64,000 nucleotides of DNA from Alitabrizicola rongguiensis (GTDB lineage Bacteria; Pseudomonadota; Alphaproteobacteria; Rhodobacterales; Rhodobacteraceae): positions 186,001 through 250,000 of the forward strand of contig NZ_JAKENF010000001.1 of assembly GCF_021491355.1 (NCBI RefSeq), written 5' to 3'. The translations under genes and the position numbers were made by a program. The notes beneath the pieces were generated by a model. That model searched no databases, was not told where the DNA came from, and was given only the letters and a program-made list of their open reading frames with translations. Numbering within the stretch: position 1 is the stretch's first letter; each line of letters opens with the position of its first letter. Positions 54,552-64,000 of the stretch are shown piece by piece.

Positions 54552-55997
54552 ATGCAATCAACGCGCGATATTCGGTCGCCTTCGGGCGGTATTGGCAAGG
54601 GGTCCGGCACGGCGCCGCTGGCCCTTCTTGTGGTCGAAGGCGCGGCTGCCCTTCGCGCAGTCTATCAGTCGGTCCTGACCCGTGCGGGCCATGCGGTCAC
54701 AGCCGTTGCTACGGGGCACGAAGCTCTGGCAGTTCTGGCCTCCCGATTGCCGGATCTGATCTTGCTCGACCTCAAGCTGCCGAACGAGAACGGTCTCGAA
54801 GTCGTCTCCAGCATCCGCAGCCGCTATCCCGACGCGCGGATCATCGTCATGGCCTCGGATGGCTCGGTCAGTCTGGCGGTCGAGGCGATGCGGGCAGGCG
54901 CGCACGACTTCCTGGTGAAGCCATTCGATGAATCGCGTTTTCTTGCCGCTGTCGAAAGCGCGGTCTCCTCCGAACACCGACCGACCCGGCCCGTCCGGCA
55001 CGATCACCCGTCCGGTCCGGGCGACCTGTTCCTTGGCTCTTCCGCATCGATGTCGAGAGTGTTCGAGCGGATCAAGTCTGTCGCCCCCTCGATGGCTTCG
55101 GTCTTCATCACCGGCGAAAGCGGGACAGGAAAGGAACTCTGCGCACAGGCGATCCACGAGTCCTCTGCCAGGGCGGGTGGTCCTTTCGTGCCGTTGAACT
55201 GCGGCGCCATTCCGCAGGACCTGCTGGAATCCGAGGTCTTCGGCCATGTGAAGGGCAGCTTCACCGGCGCCATCGCCGACAAGGCGGGCGCGGCGGTGGC
55301 AGCAGATGGCGGAACACTCTTTCTCGACGAGATCTGCGAGATGGAGATCGGGCTGCAGACCAAGCTCCTGCGCTTTCTCCAAACCTCGACCGTGCAACCG
55401 GTGGGCGCCACCAAGCCACGCAAGGTCAATGTCCGGATCATCTGCGCCACGAACCGCGACCCGATGGAAGAAGTCCGGCGCGGAAGGTTCCGCGAGGATC
55501 TCTACTATCGCCTTTATGTCGTCCCGATCCACATGCCGCCCCTGCGCGATCGCGGCAACGACGTCATCGAGATCGCCGAAGCGGCGCTTGCCCGCTTCGC
55601 CGCGGAAGAGGGCCGGCAGTTCGACGGTCTCGACGACGACGTGAGGACCCTGTTCCGCCGCCTTCACTGGCCCGGCAACGTGCGCCAGCTGCTCAACGTC
55701 ATTCGCAACGTCGTGGTCCTGAATTCCGGCGGCAAGGTGAGCCTTGGCATGCTGCCCTTCGAGATGGTCCATGACATCGAGACGCTGCCGGTCGAGGCGA
55801 CACCAGCTGATCCGATCCGGATCGAACCGGGACCGGACGACCTGATCGGTCGGCCACTGGCCGAGATCGAACGGCTGGTGATTGAGGCGACAATCTCGCG
55901 CTACGGCGGATCCGTCCCCAAGGCGGCGCGGGTGCTCGACGTGTCGCCCTCCACTCTCTACCGCAAGCTTGAAAGCTGGTCCGGCCGGAAGGGCTGA
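54552..55997 (+). CDS. Sigma-54-dependent response regulator
   Basis: This 481-residue NtrC-family activator has a receiver domain (about 23-135, phosphoacceptor Asp73 in LLDLKLP, conserved Lys123). The AAA+ domain (about 160-395) has Walker A GESGTGKE (188-195), the sigma-54 contact loop GSFTGA (235-240) and Walker B TLFLDE. A Fis-type helix-turn-helix (VPKAARVLDVSPSTLYRKLE) ends it. The acidic pocket of the receiver has only one acidic residue (VVEGAAA, Glu29), so phosphorylation may be weak. No sensor kinase gene is adjacent. The start at 54552 has no clear ribosome binding site. Confidence 0.9.
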   Translation: MQSTRDIRSPSGGIGKGSGTAPLALLVVEGAAALRAVYQSVLTRAGHAVTAVATGHEALAVLASRLPDLILLDLKLPNENGLEVVSSIRSRYPDARIIVMASDGSVSLAVEAMRAGAHDFLVKPFDESRFLAAVESAVSSEHRPTRPVRHDHPSGPGDLFLGSSASMSRVFERIKSVAPSMASVFITGESGTGKELCAQAIHESSARAGGPFVPLNCGAIPQDLLESEVFGHVKGSFTGAIADKAGAAVAADGGTLFLDEICEMEIGLQTKLLRFLQTSTVQPVGATKPRKVNVRIICATNRDPMEEVRRGRFREDLYYRLYVVPIHMPPLRDRGNDVIEIAEAALARFAAEEGRQFDGLDDDVRTLFRRLHWPGNVRQLLNVIRNVVVLNSGGKVSLGMLPFEMVHDIETLPVEATPADPIRIEPGPDDLIGRPLAEIERLVIEATISRYGGSVPKAARVLDVSPSTLYRKLESWSGRKG

Positions 55998-56000
55998 TCC

Positions 56001-57701
56001 TCAGCCGATGATCTCGAACCGATCCACATCGACCATACCATGGTCGGTGATCTTCAGATGCGGAATCACCGGCAGGGCAAGGAAGGCAAGTTGCAGGAAG
56101 GGCTCCTCAAGTATCACGCCCAGTGATTTCGCGGCAGCGCGCAGGCCGACCAGCCTGTCCCGGACGATCTCGAATGACTCCAGGCTCATCAGCCCGGCGA
56201 CAGGCAGTGGCAACTCTGCCAGCACCCGCCCTCCCTCGACCACAACGAACCCGCCCTCGATCTCGACCAGCCGATTGGCAGCCAGGGCCATGTCGGCATA
56301 ATCCGCCCCCACCACCGCGATATTGTGATGGTCGTGGCAGATCGTCGATCCGATCGCCCCACGCTTGAGGCCGAACCCCTTCACGAAACCAGTCGCGCGG
56401 TTGCCGTTCACCCCGTGCCGCTCGATCACCGCAATCTTCACCAGGTCGCGGGCAAGGTCAGGCCGCTTGTCGCCATTTTCGGGCGGGATGTCGAAGGTCA
56501 GATGCTCGGTGATGATCTTCCCGGGCAGGATGCCGATTACCGGCGTCTCGGCACGGTTGCCCGCGGTACGAAAATCCTCGGCCTTCAGGACCGCCGACTT
56601 GACGGATGCGCGGGCAACCGGCGGCACGATGCGGCGCTTGGCGAAGGCCACCTCATCCGCGATGACACCCCCGGCGAGGACCAGCGCCGCATGGCAACCC
56701 TCAAGACTGTCGATCACCGCGATGTCGGCACGCTTGCCGGGCGCGATCAGCCCGCGATCCTTCAGGCCAAAGGCCTCGGCCGCCGAAAGGCTCGCCGCGC
56801 GATAGACGGCCAGCGGCGGGCAGCCAAGCGCGATGGCCGTGCGGATCATGTGGTCGAGATGGCCATGCTCGGCAATATCGAGCGGGTTGCGGTCATCGGT
56901 GCAGAGGCACAGATAGGGTGAATTCCGCTCGGTCAGGATCGGTGCGAGCGCATGCAGATCCTTGCTGACCGATCCTTCGCGGATCAGCACCCGCATCCCC
57001 TTGCGCAGCTTTTCCAGCGCCTCTCCGGCCGTCGTCGCCTCGTGCTCGGTGCGGATGCCGGCTGCGAGGTAGCCGTTCAGCTCTTTGCCGGACAGAAGCG
57101 GCGCGTGACCGTCGATATGGCGGCCGCGAAAGGCGCCAAGCTTGGCGAGGCAACCCTCGTCCTTCATCAGGACGCCGGGATAGTTCATGAACTCTGCCAG
57201 CCCCAGCGTCCTCGGGTGATCCATCAGCGGGATCAGATCCTCCGCCTCAAGCCGGGCACCAGCGGTTTCCATATGCGTCGAGGGCACGCAGGACGACAGC
57301 TGTACCCGCAGGTCAAGGACGGTTTCCACCGCAGATTCAAGGAAATAACGTATTCCGGTCAGGCCGCAGACATTGGCGATCTCATGCGGGTCGCAGATCG
57401 CTGTGGTGATCCCGCGAGGCGTCACACAGCGGTCGAACTCGAAGGGCGTGACCAGCGAGCTTTCGATGTGCAGGTGTGTGTCGATGAAGCCCGGAACCAG
57501 AACCTTTCCCTGGCAGTCGATCTCGCGCTTGCCCGCGTAGGTTCCGAACGTGCCGACGATGGTATCGCCGCAGATCGCGACATCGGTCTCGACCAACTCC
57601 CCAGTGACCAGATCGAACATCCGGCCGCCCTTCAGCACCAGATCGGCAGGCACAACACCCCTGCCCTGATCGATAAGGTCGGCAAGGGCGGATCTGGTCA
57701 T
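56001..57701 (-). CDS. ade: Adenine deaminase
   Basis: This 566-residue amidohydrolase-superfamily enzyme converts adenine to hypoxanthine in purine salvage. Metal ligands are visible in [16 protein letters not shown] (His76, His78), and the family also shows [11 protein letters not shown]. The C-terminal adenine deaminase domain contains [20 protein letters not shown] and HDHHN. Length is typical. It is convergent with the sigma-54 regulator, with a 3-base gap. Together with add and upp it forms a broad salvage capacity. Confidence 0.95.
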   Translation of the reverse strand: MTRSALADLIDQGRGVVPADLVLKGGRMFDLVTGELVETDVAICGDTIVGTFGTYAGKREIDCQGKVLVPGFIDTHLHIESSLVTPFEFDRCVTPRGITTAICDPHEIANVCGLTGIRYFLESAVETVLDLRVQLSSCVPSTHMETAGARLEAEDLIPLMDHPRTLGLAEFMNYPGVLMKDEGCLAKLGAFRGRHIDGHAPLLSGKELNGYLAAGIRTEHEATTAGEALEKLRKGMRVLIREGSVSKDLHALAPILTERNSPYLCLCTDDRNPLDIAEHGHLDHMIRTAIALGCPPLAVYRAASLSAAEAFGLKDRGLIAPGKRADIAVIDSLEGCHAALVLAGGVIADEVAFAKRRIVPPVARASVKSAVLKAEDFRTAGNRAETPVIGILPGKIITEHLTFDIPPENGDKRPDLARDLVKIAVIERHGVNGNRATGFVKGFGLKRGAIGSTICHDHHNIAVVGADYADMALAANRLVEIEGGFVVVEGGRVLAELPLPVAGLMSLESFEIVRDRLVGLRAAAKSLGVILEEPFLQLAFLALPVIPHLKITDHGMVDVDRFEIIG

Positions 57702-57816
57702 CGGCGGTCTCCTTTCCCAGCAGTGAAGCGCAAGGTCGTCGGGGCGTCCAGCGCATTCGGGGTTGCGGTTGGGCCGCGACCGGCTATCACCGCAACATCC
57801 GCTTCAGGAGATAGCG

Positions 57817-58740
57817 ATGCGCCCGCTGCGCGGCATCTCGTTAAAGATCGCCTCCGTCCTCGTCTTCATCATCATGGCGGCGATCATCAAGATCACCGCC
57901 GAGCATGTGCCGCCGGGACAAGCCGTGTTCTTTCGGTCCTTCTTCGCCATTCCCGTGATCCTTGGCTGGCTCCTGTGGCGCCGCGAGCTTTCGAAAGGTG
58001 TGAAGACCGCGCAGCCGATGGGCCATTTCTGGCGGGGCGCGATGGGCACCATCGCCATGGGCCTGGGCTTTGCCGGTCTGGGATTCCTGCCCCTGCCCGA
58101 AGTCACGGCAATCGGCTATGCCGCCCCGCTGCTGACCGTCGTCTTCGCGGCAATGTTCCTGGGCGAGGACGTACGCGTCTTCCGACTGTCGGCCGTCGGA
58201 CTAGGCTTGATCGGTGTCATGATCGTGCTGTCGCCCCGGATGACCAGCCTGAAGGACGGCGAGGTCGAACTTGCCGAAACGCTTGGCGCGGTGCTGGTGC
58301 TGGGCGGCGCACTGTTCGCGGCGCTGGCGCAGGTCTTCGTCCGAAAACTCGTCGATACCGAACCGACCGCGACCATCGTCTTCTGGTTCTCGGTTACGGC
58401 ATCTCTCCTGTCGCTTCTGACGCTGCCCTTCGGCTGGGTGTGGCCGACCGGGACCGAAGCATTACTCCTGGTCTGCGCGGGGCTTCTGGGTGGCGTCGGC
58501 CAGATCCTTTTGACCTCGAGCTACCGCGAGGCGGATGCCTCGGTCGTAGCGCCGTTCGAATATGTCTCGATGATCTTCTCGCTTCTCTTCGGCTACTTCC
58601 TCTTTGGCGAACTGCCGACCTGGACGATGTTGGGGGGAGCGGCGCTCATCGTTGCGGCGGGGATCCTCATCATCTGGCGCGAGCGGAAACTGGGGATCGA
58701 ACGGGCAAGGCAGCGCAAGTCGATGACGCCGCAGGGTTGA
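57817..58740 (+). CDS. EamA/DMT family transporter (copy 2)
   Basis: This 307-residue membrane protein has ten predicted helices in two EamA repeats. The first helix is LKIASVLVFIIMAAIIKITA, and the second repeat starts near AETLGAVLVLGGALFAAL. The ATG at 57817 has CAGGAG upstream. The substrate is unknown. It is only distantly similar to the EamA protein at 40558-41502. It is divergent from ade. Confidence 0.88.
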   Translation: MRPLRGISLKIASVLVFIIMAAIIKITAEHVPPGQAVFFRSFFAIPVILGWLLWRRELSKGVKTAQPMGHFWRGAMGTIAMGLGFAGLGFLPLPEVTAIGYAAPLLTVVFAAMFLGEDVRVFRLSAVGLGLIGVMIVLSPRMTSLKDGEVELAETLGAVLVLGGALFAALAQVFVRKLVDTEPTATIVFWFSVTASLLSLLTLPFGWVWPTGTEALLLVCAGLLGGVGQILLTSSYREADASVVAPFEYVSMIFSLLFGYFLFGELPTWTMLGGAALIVAAGILIIWRERKLGIERARQRKSMTPQG

Positions 58741-58864
58741 GAGGCCAGATCAACTCCTGAGCCCAAGGGATTGACCCGGCTTGTCCTTCTGGCCGAAAAA
58801 GGGGAAAGACCAACCCTTCCGCCGGCGTCCGGGCCGGCCCCAGAAAGATTGGATCGCACCGCTG

Positions 58865-61705
58865 ATGTCCCCCGCCCTGATCGCGGCGCTTCCCTTCCTA
58901 GGCGCGCTTCTGCCCGGTCTGATGATCCGGGCGGGCCGCGACGCCTGCGCGCTGTCGGCAGCCTTCTTCACCGGGCTGGCGCTTTTGATGCTTGGGCTCA
59001 ACGTGCCGACGGTACTGGCAGGCGGGGTGGTCGAAACGCGGATCGACTGGTTGCCGCAGATCGGACTGAACGCGAATTTCCGGCTGGACGGACTCGGCCT
59101 GATGTTTGCCGGGCTGATCCTTGGCATTGGGCTGCTGATCATCCTCTACGCCCGCTTCTACCTGTCCAAGGCCGACCCGATGGGTCAATTCTTCACCTAC
59201 CTGATGCTGTTCCAGGGCGCGATGGTGGGGATTGTTCTGTCGGACAACATCCTGCTTTTGCTGGTGTTCTGGGAACTGACCTCGCTCTCGTCCTTCCTGT
59301 TGATCGGCTATTGGAAGCATCTGCCCGAGGGGCGGCAGGGCGCGCGGATGGCGCTGACCGTCACCGGGCTCGGCGGCCTGTCGATGATCGCAGGCATGCT
59401 GATCCTCGGTCAGATCGCGGGCAGCTATGACCTGAGCGTGATCCTGACGCAGAAGGCGGCCATCCAGTCATCGCCCCTCTACGTCCCCGCGCTGCTGCTG
59501 ATCCTGCTTGGCTGCTTCACCAAGTCGGCGCAGTTCCCCTTCCACTTCTGGCTGCCCCGCGCCATGGCGGCACCGACACCGGTTTCGGCCTATCTGCACT
59601 CGGCCACGATGGTGAAGGCCGGCATCTTCCTGATGGCGCGGCTCTGGCCCGTGCTGGCGGGGACGGAGGCGTGGTTCTACATCGTCGCCACCACCGGCCT
59701 GGTGACCCTGCTCGTCGGCGCCAAGATCGCGCTCTTCAAGGACGACCTGAAGGCGCTGCTCGCCTATTCGACCGTCAGCCATCTTGGCCTCATCACCATG
59801 CTTCTGGGCTTTGGCACAGCCGAGGCGGCAACAGTCGCGGTGTTCCACATCCTGAACCATGCAAGCTTCAAGGCCGCGCTGTTCATGACCGCCGGCATCG
59901 TCGATCACGAGGCGCATACCCGCAACATCCGCCGCCTCGGCGGTCTGCGCCACCTGATGCCGATCACTTTCGTCATCGGCACGATCGGCGCGCTGGCGAT
60001 GGCAGGCATCCCGCCGCTGAACGGTTTCCTGTCGAAAGAGATGATGCTGGAAGAGACGACGCATGTCGTCTGGGCCGGTCAGGCCTGGCTAGTGCCGCTG
60101 CTCGCTACCATCGGCGCGCTTCTGTCCGCCGCCTATTCCTATCGCTTCATCGCCCATGTCTTCCTCGGCCCTGTGCGCGACGACTATCCGCACAAACCCC
60201 ACGACCCCGGCTTGGGCTTCTGGGCAGCGCCAGCGCTGCTCTGCGCCATTGCGGTGGTCGGCGGCCTTGCCCCGATGGCCTTGTTCGGCTGGATCGTCGA
60301 TGCCGGCGCTACGGCTGTCACCGGCGAGGCGGTGCATGTTCATCTGAAGCTCTGGCATGGCGTGACGCCGGCGCTCTGGATGTCGATCATCGCGCTGCTG
60401 GGTGGTCTTGTGGTGCTGGCAGCCTTCGCGCCGCTCGACCGCCTGTGGCTCGCCGCGCCGAAGCCCGATGCCAAGCGGATGTTCGATGGAGTGGTGGGCG
60501 GCATCCGCAGGGCCTCCCTGGGCATGACCGATCGCCTGCATGACGGTTCTATGTCGCGTGCCTTCGCCATCGGAACGGCCGCGATGCTGGCAGCGGGTCT
60601 CTGGGCCTTCCTTGGCGGTGCCTATGTGCCCGGCACCCGTATTGGTGCACCGATGGACCCGCTGGCGGTGGCTGGCTGGCTGCTGCTTGTCGCCGCCACG
60701 GTCGCGCTTCTGTTTCTGCACCGCAACCGGCTGCTCGCCCTACTTCTTCTGGGGATTGTCGGCCTGATCGTTTCGGTGACCTTCGCCTACCTCTCCGCCC
60801 CGGACCTTGCCCTGACCCAGATCTCGGTCGAGGTGGTGACGATCATCCTGCTGCTCCTTGCGCTGAACTTCCTGCCGAAGGAGACGCCGCGCGAAAGCAG
60901 CCCGTCGCGGCGCGGGCGCGACGCGGTGTTGGCGGGCGCTGTCGGGCTTGCCGTGGGCGCGCTGGCCTATGCGCTGATGACGCGGGATTTCGCCTTCCCC
61001 TCGATCGCCGCCTTCCATATCGACAATGCCAAGCCGGGCGGCGGCGGCACCAATATCGTCAACGTCATCCTTGTCGATTTCCGCGGCTACGACACCTATG
61101 GCGAGCTCACGGTCCTGGGCATCGCGGCACTCGTCATCCATGCGCTGGCCGAAGCGCTTCTGAAGGGCGGGGCGGCGAATGACCGCCTGCTGGCCTGGAA
61201 ACCTGAAACGCCGGAGGCCGGCGACCGCCACCCGATGATGCTGGTTGTGGTTACCCGAATCCTTCTGCCCCTGATCCTGATGGTGGGCGTGTTCATCTTC
61301 CTGCGCGGCCATAACCAGCCGGGCGGCGGCTTCGTGGCGGGCCTCGTGATCGCCATCGGCTTCGTCATGCAATACATGGCCTCCGGCTTTGGCTGGGCGG
61401 CAGCGCGGATGCGGATCGACTTCCACGTGCTGATCGCGCTAGGCATCTTGATCGCCACGGCAACCGGTGCCGGCGCCTGGTTCAACGGGCTGCCCTTCCT
61501 GACCTCGGCCTACGGCTATGTCCACCTGCCGCCGCTTGAGGAGTTCGAGTTGGCGACTGCCGCCTTGTTCGATCTTGGCGTGTTCCTTGCGGTTCTTGGT
61601 GCGGTGATGCTGGCGCTCGCCTCGATCTCGCGCCTGGCGGTGCGGGCGGGCGAGACGGTGAATGCCCGCCCCTTCGACATCGACCCTTCGGACAGGAGGG
61701 GCTGA
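58865..61705 (+). CDS. mrpA: Na+/H+ antiporter Mrp subunits A and B fused
   Basis: This 946-residue membrane protein is the large subunit of the Mrp (Mnh/Pha) cation/proton antiporter. The first about 500 residues are NuoL-like, with FFKSAQFPFHFWLPRAM-type conserved lysine sequence (here CFTKSAQFPFHFWLPRAMAA) and HSATMVKAGIFL. The C-terminal end contains the MrpB domain (LPLILMVGVFIFLRGHNQPG). The A-B fusion is normal in alphaproteobacteria. The ATG at 58865 suits homologues; the frame is open upstream from a TTG. mrpC follows one base after the stop. Confidence 0.93.
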   Translation: MSPALIAALPFLGALLPGLMIRAGRDACALSAAFFTGLALLMLGLNVPTVLAGGVVETRIDWLPQIGLNANFRLDGLGLMFAGLILGIGLLIILYARFYLSKADPMGQFFTYLMLFQGAMVGIVLSDNILLLLVFWELTSLSSFLLIGYWKHLPEGRQGARMALTVTGLGGLSMIAGMLILGQIAGSYDLSVILTQKAAIQSSPLYVPALLLILLGCFTKSAQFPFHFWLPRAMAAPTPVSAYLHSATMVKAGIFLMARLWPVLAGTEAWFYIVATTGLVTLLVGAKIALFKDDLKALLAYSTVSHLGLITMLLGFGTAEAATVAVFHILNHASFKAALFMTAGIVDHEAHTRNIRRLGGLRHLMPITFVIGTIGALAMAGIPPLNGFLSKEMMLEETTHVVWAGQAWLVPLLATIGALLSAAYSYRFIAHVFLGPVRDDYPHKPHDPGLGFWAAPALLCAIAVVGGLAPMALFGWIVDAGATAVTGEAVHVHLKLWHGVTPALWMSIIALLGGLVVLAAFAPLDRLWLAAPKPDAKRMFDGVVGGIRRASLGMTDRLHDGSMSRAFAIGTAAMLAAGLWAFLGGAYVPGTRIGAPMDPLAVAGWLLLVAATVALLFLHRNRLLALLLLGIVGLIVSVTFAYLSAPDLALTQISVEVVTIILLLLALNFLPKETPRESSPSRRGRDAVLAGAVGLAVGALAYALMTRDFAFPSIAAFHIDNAKPGGGGTNIVNVILVDFRGYDTYGELTVLGIAALVIHALAEALLKGGAANDRLLAWKPETPEAGDRHPMMLVVVTRILLPLILMVGVFIFLRGHNQPGGGFVAGLVIAIGFVMQYMASGFGWAAARMRIDFHVLIALGILIATATGAGAWFNGLPFLTSAYGYVHLPPLEEFELATAALFDLGVFLAVLGAVMLALASISRLAVRAGETVNARPFDIDPSDRRG

Positions 61706-61706
61706 T

Positions 61707-62063
61707 ATGGAGCTGCTTGTCGCCTCGGCCATCGGGCTTCTTACAGCGGGCGGGGTCTATCTGATCCTGCGGCTGCGGACCTTTCCCGTCATCGTCGGCC
61801 TGTCGCTCCTGTCCTATGCCGTCAACCTGTTCATCTTCGCCTCGGGCCGCCTTGCCATCGGGCTACCGCCGATCTGGTCGAAAACGGCGGCCGGCTATAC
61901 CGACCCGCTGGTGCAGGCTCTGGTGTTGACCGCCATCGTCATTTCCTTCGGGATGACCGCAGTTATCGTGATGATGGGCCTTGGCGCCTATCTGGAGGCG
62001 GGCGACGACCGGATCGACATTGATCGCTCCGCCGCCGAAGAAAACGAGGATGCGCGGCGATGA
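61707..62063 (+). CDS. mrpC: Mrp antiporter subunit C
   Basis: This NuoK-like 118-residue membrane protein has three helices (first about 3-22) and the typical GVYLILRLRTFPVIVGLSLLS and LVLTAIVISFGMTAV stretches. The ATG at 61707 has AGGAGGG upstream, and its stop overlaps the mrpD start by 4 bases. It is part of the multi-subunit Na+/H+ antiporter. Confidence 0.95.
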   Translation: MELLVASAIGLLTAGGVYLILRLRTFPVIVGLSLLSYAVNLFIFASGRLAIGLPPIWSKTAAGYTDPLVQALVLTAIVISFGMTAVIVMMGLGAYLEAGDDRIDIDRSAAEENEDARR

Positions 62064-63574
62064 ACCACTGGATCATCGCTCCCGTCCTGCTTCCCGCCGT
62101 ACTTGGTGCGCTGGCCGTGCTGGTCGCACGCCACGACATCCTGCTCCAACGGGTGATCGGGCTTGGAGGCACGCTCGCTCTGGCTGTGCTTGCCCTTGTG
62201 CTGATCTGCTCGACGACCCTGACCGGGCCTGAGGTCTATTTTCTTGGCGACTGGCCCGCGCCTTTCGGAATCGTGCTGGTTCTTGACCGCCTGTCTGCGC
62301 TGATGTTGCTGTTGACGGCCGCGCTGGCCTTGCCCGTCACCCTCTATGCAATTGGCACGGGCTGGGATGCGCGCGGGCGGCATTTCCATGCGCTGTTCCA
62401 GTTTCAGTTGATGGGGCTAAACGGCGCCTTCCTGACCGGCGACGCCTTCAACCTGTTCGTCTTCTTCGAGGTGCTGCTGATCGCCTCTTACGGGCTGATG
62501 ATCCACGGCGGCGGCCGGAACCGGCTGAAGGCGGGCGTGCAATACGTGGCCTTCAACCTTGTCGGCTCGACCTTGTTCCTCTTTGCGCTGGCGACGATCT
62601 ATTCGGTCACCGGCACTCTGAACATGGCGGATCTGGCGCAGAAGGTGGCAACCCTGCCCGAAGGTGACGCGGCGCTGATCAGGGTCGGCGCGGTGATGCT
62701 GCTTCTGGTCTTCGCCATCAAGGGGGCACTGGTACCCGTGCAGTTCTGGCTTCCGGGCACCTATGCCAACGCGCCGGGGCCGGTGGCGGCGCTGTTCGCG
62801 GTGATGACCAAGGTCGGGGCCTATTCGGTGATCCGGGTCTATACGCTGATCTTCCCACCCGTGACGCCCGCGACCGGCACGATGTTTGCCGATCTGATCC
62901 TGCCCGCCGGACTCGTCACGCTGATCCTCGGCGCGCTTGGAGTTCTGGGCGCGCGGTCGGTCGGCCGGATGGTGGCCTTTGCCGCCATCGCGTCGATGGG
63001 CACGCTGTTCACCGCCATATCTGTCTTCTCCCAGGCGGGAACGACCGCCGCCCTCTACTACCTGCTTCACTCGACGCTCGCGACAGCGGCGATGTTCCTG
63101 ATCGCCGATCTGGCTGTTTCCCGCCGCGGCTCGGGGTCTCTGGCCGAGGCGCGCCCGTCCACCCCTCAATCAGGCCTGATCGCCGCGCTGTTCTTCGCCG
63201 GTGCCATCGCCATGGCGGGGATGCCGCCGCTGTCGGGTTTCCTTGGCAAGCTTCTGATCCTCGATGCGACCCGCGGCGACATGATGCTGGTCTGGCCGGT
63301 GATCCTGATCACCTCGCTTCTGATGATCGTCGGCTTCGCCCAGGCGGGGAGCCTCCTGTTCTGGAAGTCCTCGGCCATTCCGGCAGAGCCGGATCCCGAG
63401 CCGGAGGATCCGCCCGCCGCCCTGCCCTTTGTCGCCGTCGGGCTGCTTCTGATGCTTCTGACCGGGCTTACGGTCTTTGCCGGCCCGCTGACCGCATGGC
63501 TCGGCACGACTGTGGCGGAGCTTCATGCTCCAGCGCCCTACATCGCAGCCAATGCCTTGCCGGTGGGGGGATGA
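62060..63574 (+). CDS. mrpD: Mrp antiporter subunit D
   Basis: This 504-residue NuoN/NuoM-like membrane subunit has about 14 helices. The proton-channel region contains VFFEVLLIASYGLMIHGGGR and KGALVPVQFWLPGTYANAPG, with the conserved lysines and glutamate of the family. It overlaps mrpC and mrpE by 4 bases each (ATGA). Confidence 0.96.
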   Translation: MNHWIIAPVLLPAVLGALAVLVARHDILLQRVIGLGGTLALAVLALVLICSTTLTGPEVYFLGDWPAPFGIVLVLDRLSALMLLLTAALALPVTLYAIGTGWDARGRHFHALFQFQLMGLNGAFLTGDAFNLFVFFEVLLIASYGLMIHGGGRNRLKAGVQYVAFNLVGSTLFLFALATIYSVTGTLNMADLAQKVATLPEGDAALIRVGAVMLLLVFAIKGALVPVQFWLPGTYANAPGPVAALFAVMTKVGAYSVIRVYTLIFPPVTPATGTMFADLILPAGLVTLILGALGVLGARSVGRMVAFAAIASMGTLFTAISVFSQAGTTAALYYLLHSTLATAAMFLIADLAVSRRGSGSLAEARPSTPQSGLIAALFFAGAIAMAGMPPLSGFLGKLLILDATRGDMMLVWPVILITSLLMIVGFAQAGSLLFWKSSAIPAEPDPEPEDPPAALPFVAVGLLLMLLTGLTVFAGPLTAWLGTTVAELHAPAPYIAANALPVGG

Positions 63575-64000
63575 GGGCCGTGCTGCGCAAGCTTTTCCCC
63601 CATCCCTGGCTATCCGCCGCGCTGCTCGTCACCTGGTTCCTGCTGGTCAACCACGTGATGCTTGGCAGTCTTGTGTTGGCGTCCATCCTCGCCGTCCTGA
63701 TCCCGATCGTGATCGCGGCCTTCTGGCCTAGCAGCGTGCCGATCCGCAACTTTCCCGCGATCCTCGAATTCGGCGCGGTCGTGCTGTGGGACATCATCGT
63801 CGCGAACTTCGTCGTGGCGCGGCTGGTGCTGTTCATGCCGAACGACCGGATGCAGCCGGCCTGGATCACCGTGCCACTGGACCTGACCGTGCCCGAAGGG
63901 ATCGTGGTCCTCTCCGCCACCATTACTCTCACGCCCGGCACCGTGACTGCCGAGATGTCGGCAGATGGCCGTGCGCTTTTGGTCCATGCGCTCCACGCCC
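63571..64000 (+). CDS. mrpE: Mrp antiporter subunit E (partial, cut by window edge)
   Basis: The visible 143 codons start at the ATG overlapping the mrpD stop. The protein begins MRAVLRKLFPHPWLSAALLV, has two membrane helices, and contains TLTPGTVTAEMSADG, the MrpE signature. The 3' end and any mrpF and mrpG lie beyond the window. Confidence 0.94.
   Translation, partial: MRAVLRKLFPHPWLSAALLVTWFLLVNHVMLGSLVLASILAVLIPIVIAAFWPSSVPIRNFPAILEFGAVVLWDIIVANFVVARLVLFMPNDRMQPAWITVPLDLTVPEGIVVLSATITLTPGTVTAEMSADGRALLVHALHA

Noticed and set aside
52389-54557. 722-codon open frame on the minus strand opposite prpE
   Set aside because: It mirrors prpE, shows no recognisable motif and has no ribosome binding site; prpE on the plus strand has complete catalytic motifs.

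Overview
The window is high-GC DNA (about 65% by eye) that is densely coding on both strands. It reads as chromosome from an alphaproteobacterium of the Rhodobacterales (Rhodobacter/Paracoccus-like). Pointers are a GcrA cell-cycle regulator, DUF6455 and DUF1467 proteins, two VPLPA-CTERM-type surface proteins, mce next to DUF1467, a fused Mrp A/B subunit, and recurrent hairpin repeats between genes. I see no rRNA, tRNA, CRISPR array, insertion sequence or prophage. Both ends cut a gene (meaB at the left, mrpE at the right). Sixty protein genes are called.

Left third (1-31.6 kb): housekeeping and small accessory genes. These are meaB, a DUF3108 protein with the hrpB helicase, an MFS exporter, argD-argF with a cysteine hydrolase, gcrA, an AsmA-like protein, a D-2-hydroxyacid dehydrogenase, rimO, two VPLPA-CTERM proteins flanking DUF6455, M48 and DUF167 genes, a class II histone-deacetylase-like amidohydrolase, a nitroreductase with an EI24-type membrane protein, mce-DUF1467, an aldo/keto reductase, aspS, cfa, pabB-pabC, an APC permease and an MBL hydrolase.

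Middle (31.6-44.1 kb): carB is followed by about 200 bp packed with hairpins that include a duplicated composite repeat. Next come two AT-richer genes arranged tail to tail (35.3-36.6 kb) that look foreign and form the most interesting accessory segment. Then come a small lipoprotein, a secreted choloylglycine-hydrolase-family enzyme, rhlE, tdk, an EamA transporter, a membrane-anchored protein that looks like an M48 peptidase without its zinc site, and a SPOR protein.

Right third (44.1-64 kb): a tight nucleoside-salvage operon, cdd-deoA-deoB-add-upp; a glyoxalase-bicupin fusion divergent from maeB; prpE; a sigma-54 activator with a worn receiver domain; adenine deaminase; a second EamA transporter; and the Mrp Na+/H+ antiporter operon mrpAB-C-D-E running off the edge.

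Two themes link distant genes. Propionate use is covered by prpE, mce and meaB, with maeB as an exit from C4 acids. Purine and pyrimidine salvage is covered by the cdd-upp operon, tdk and ade. Functions are assigned by reading motifs; no database search was possible.
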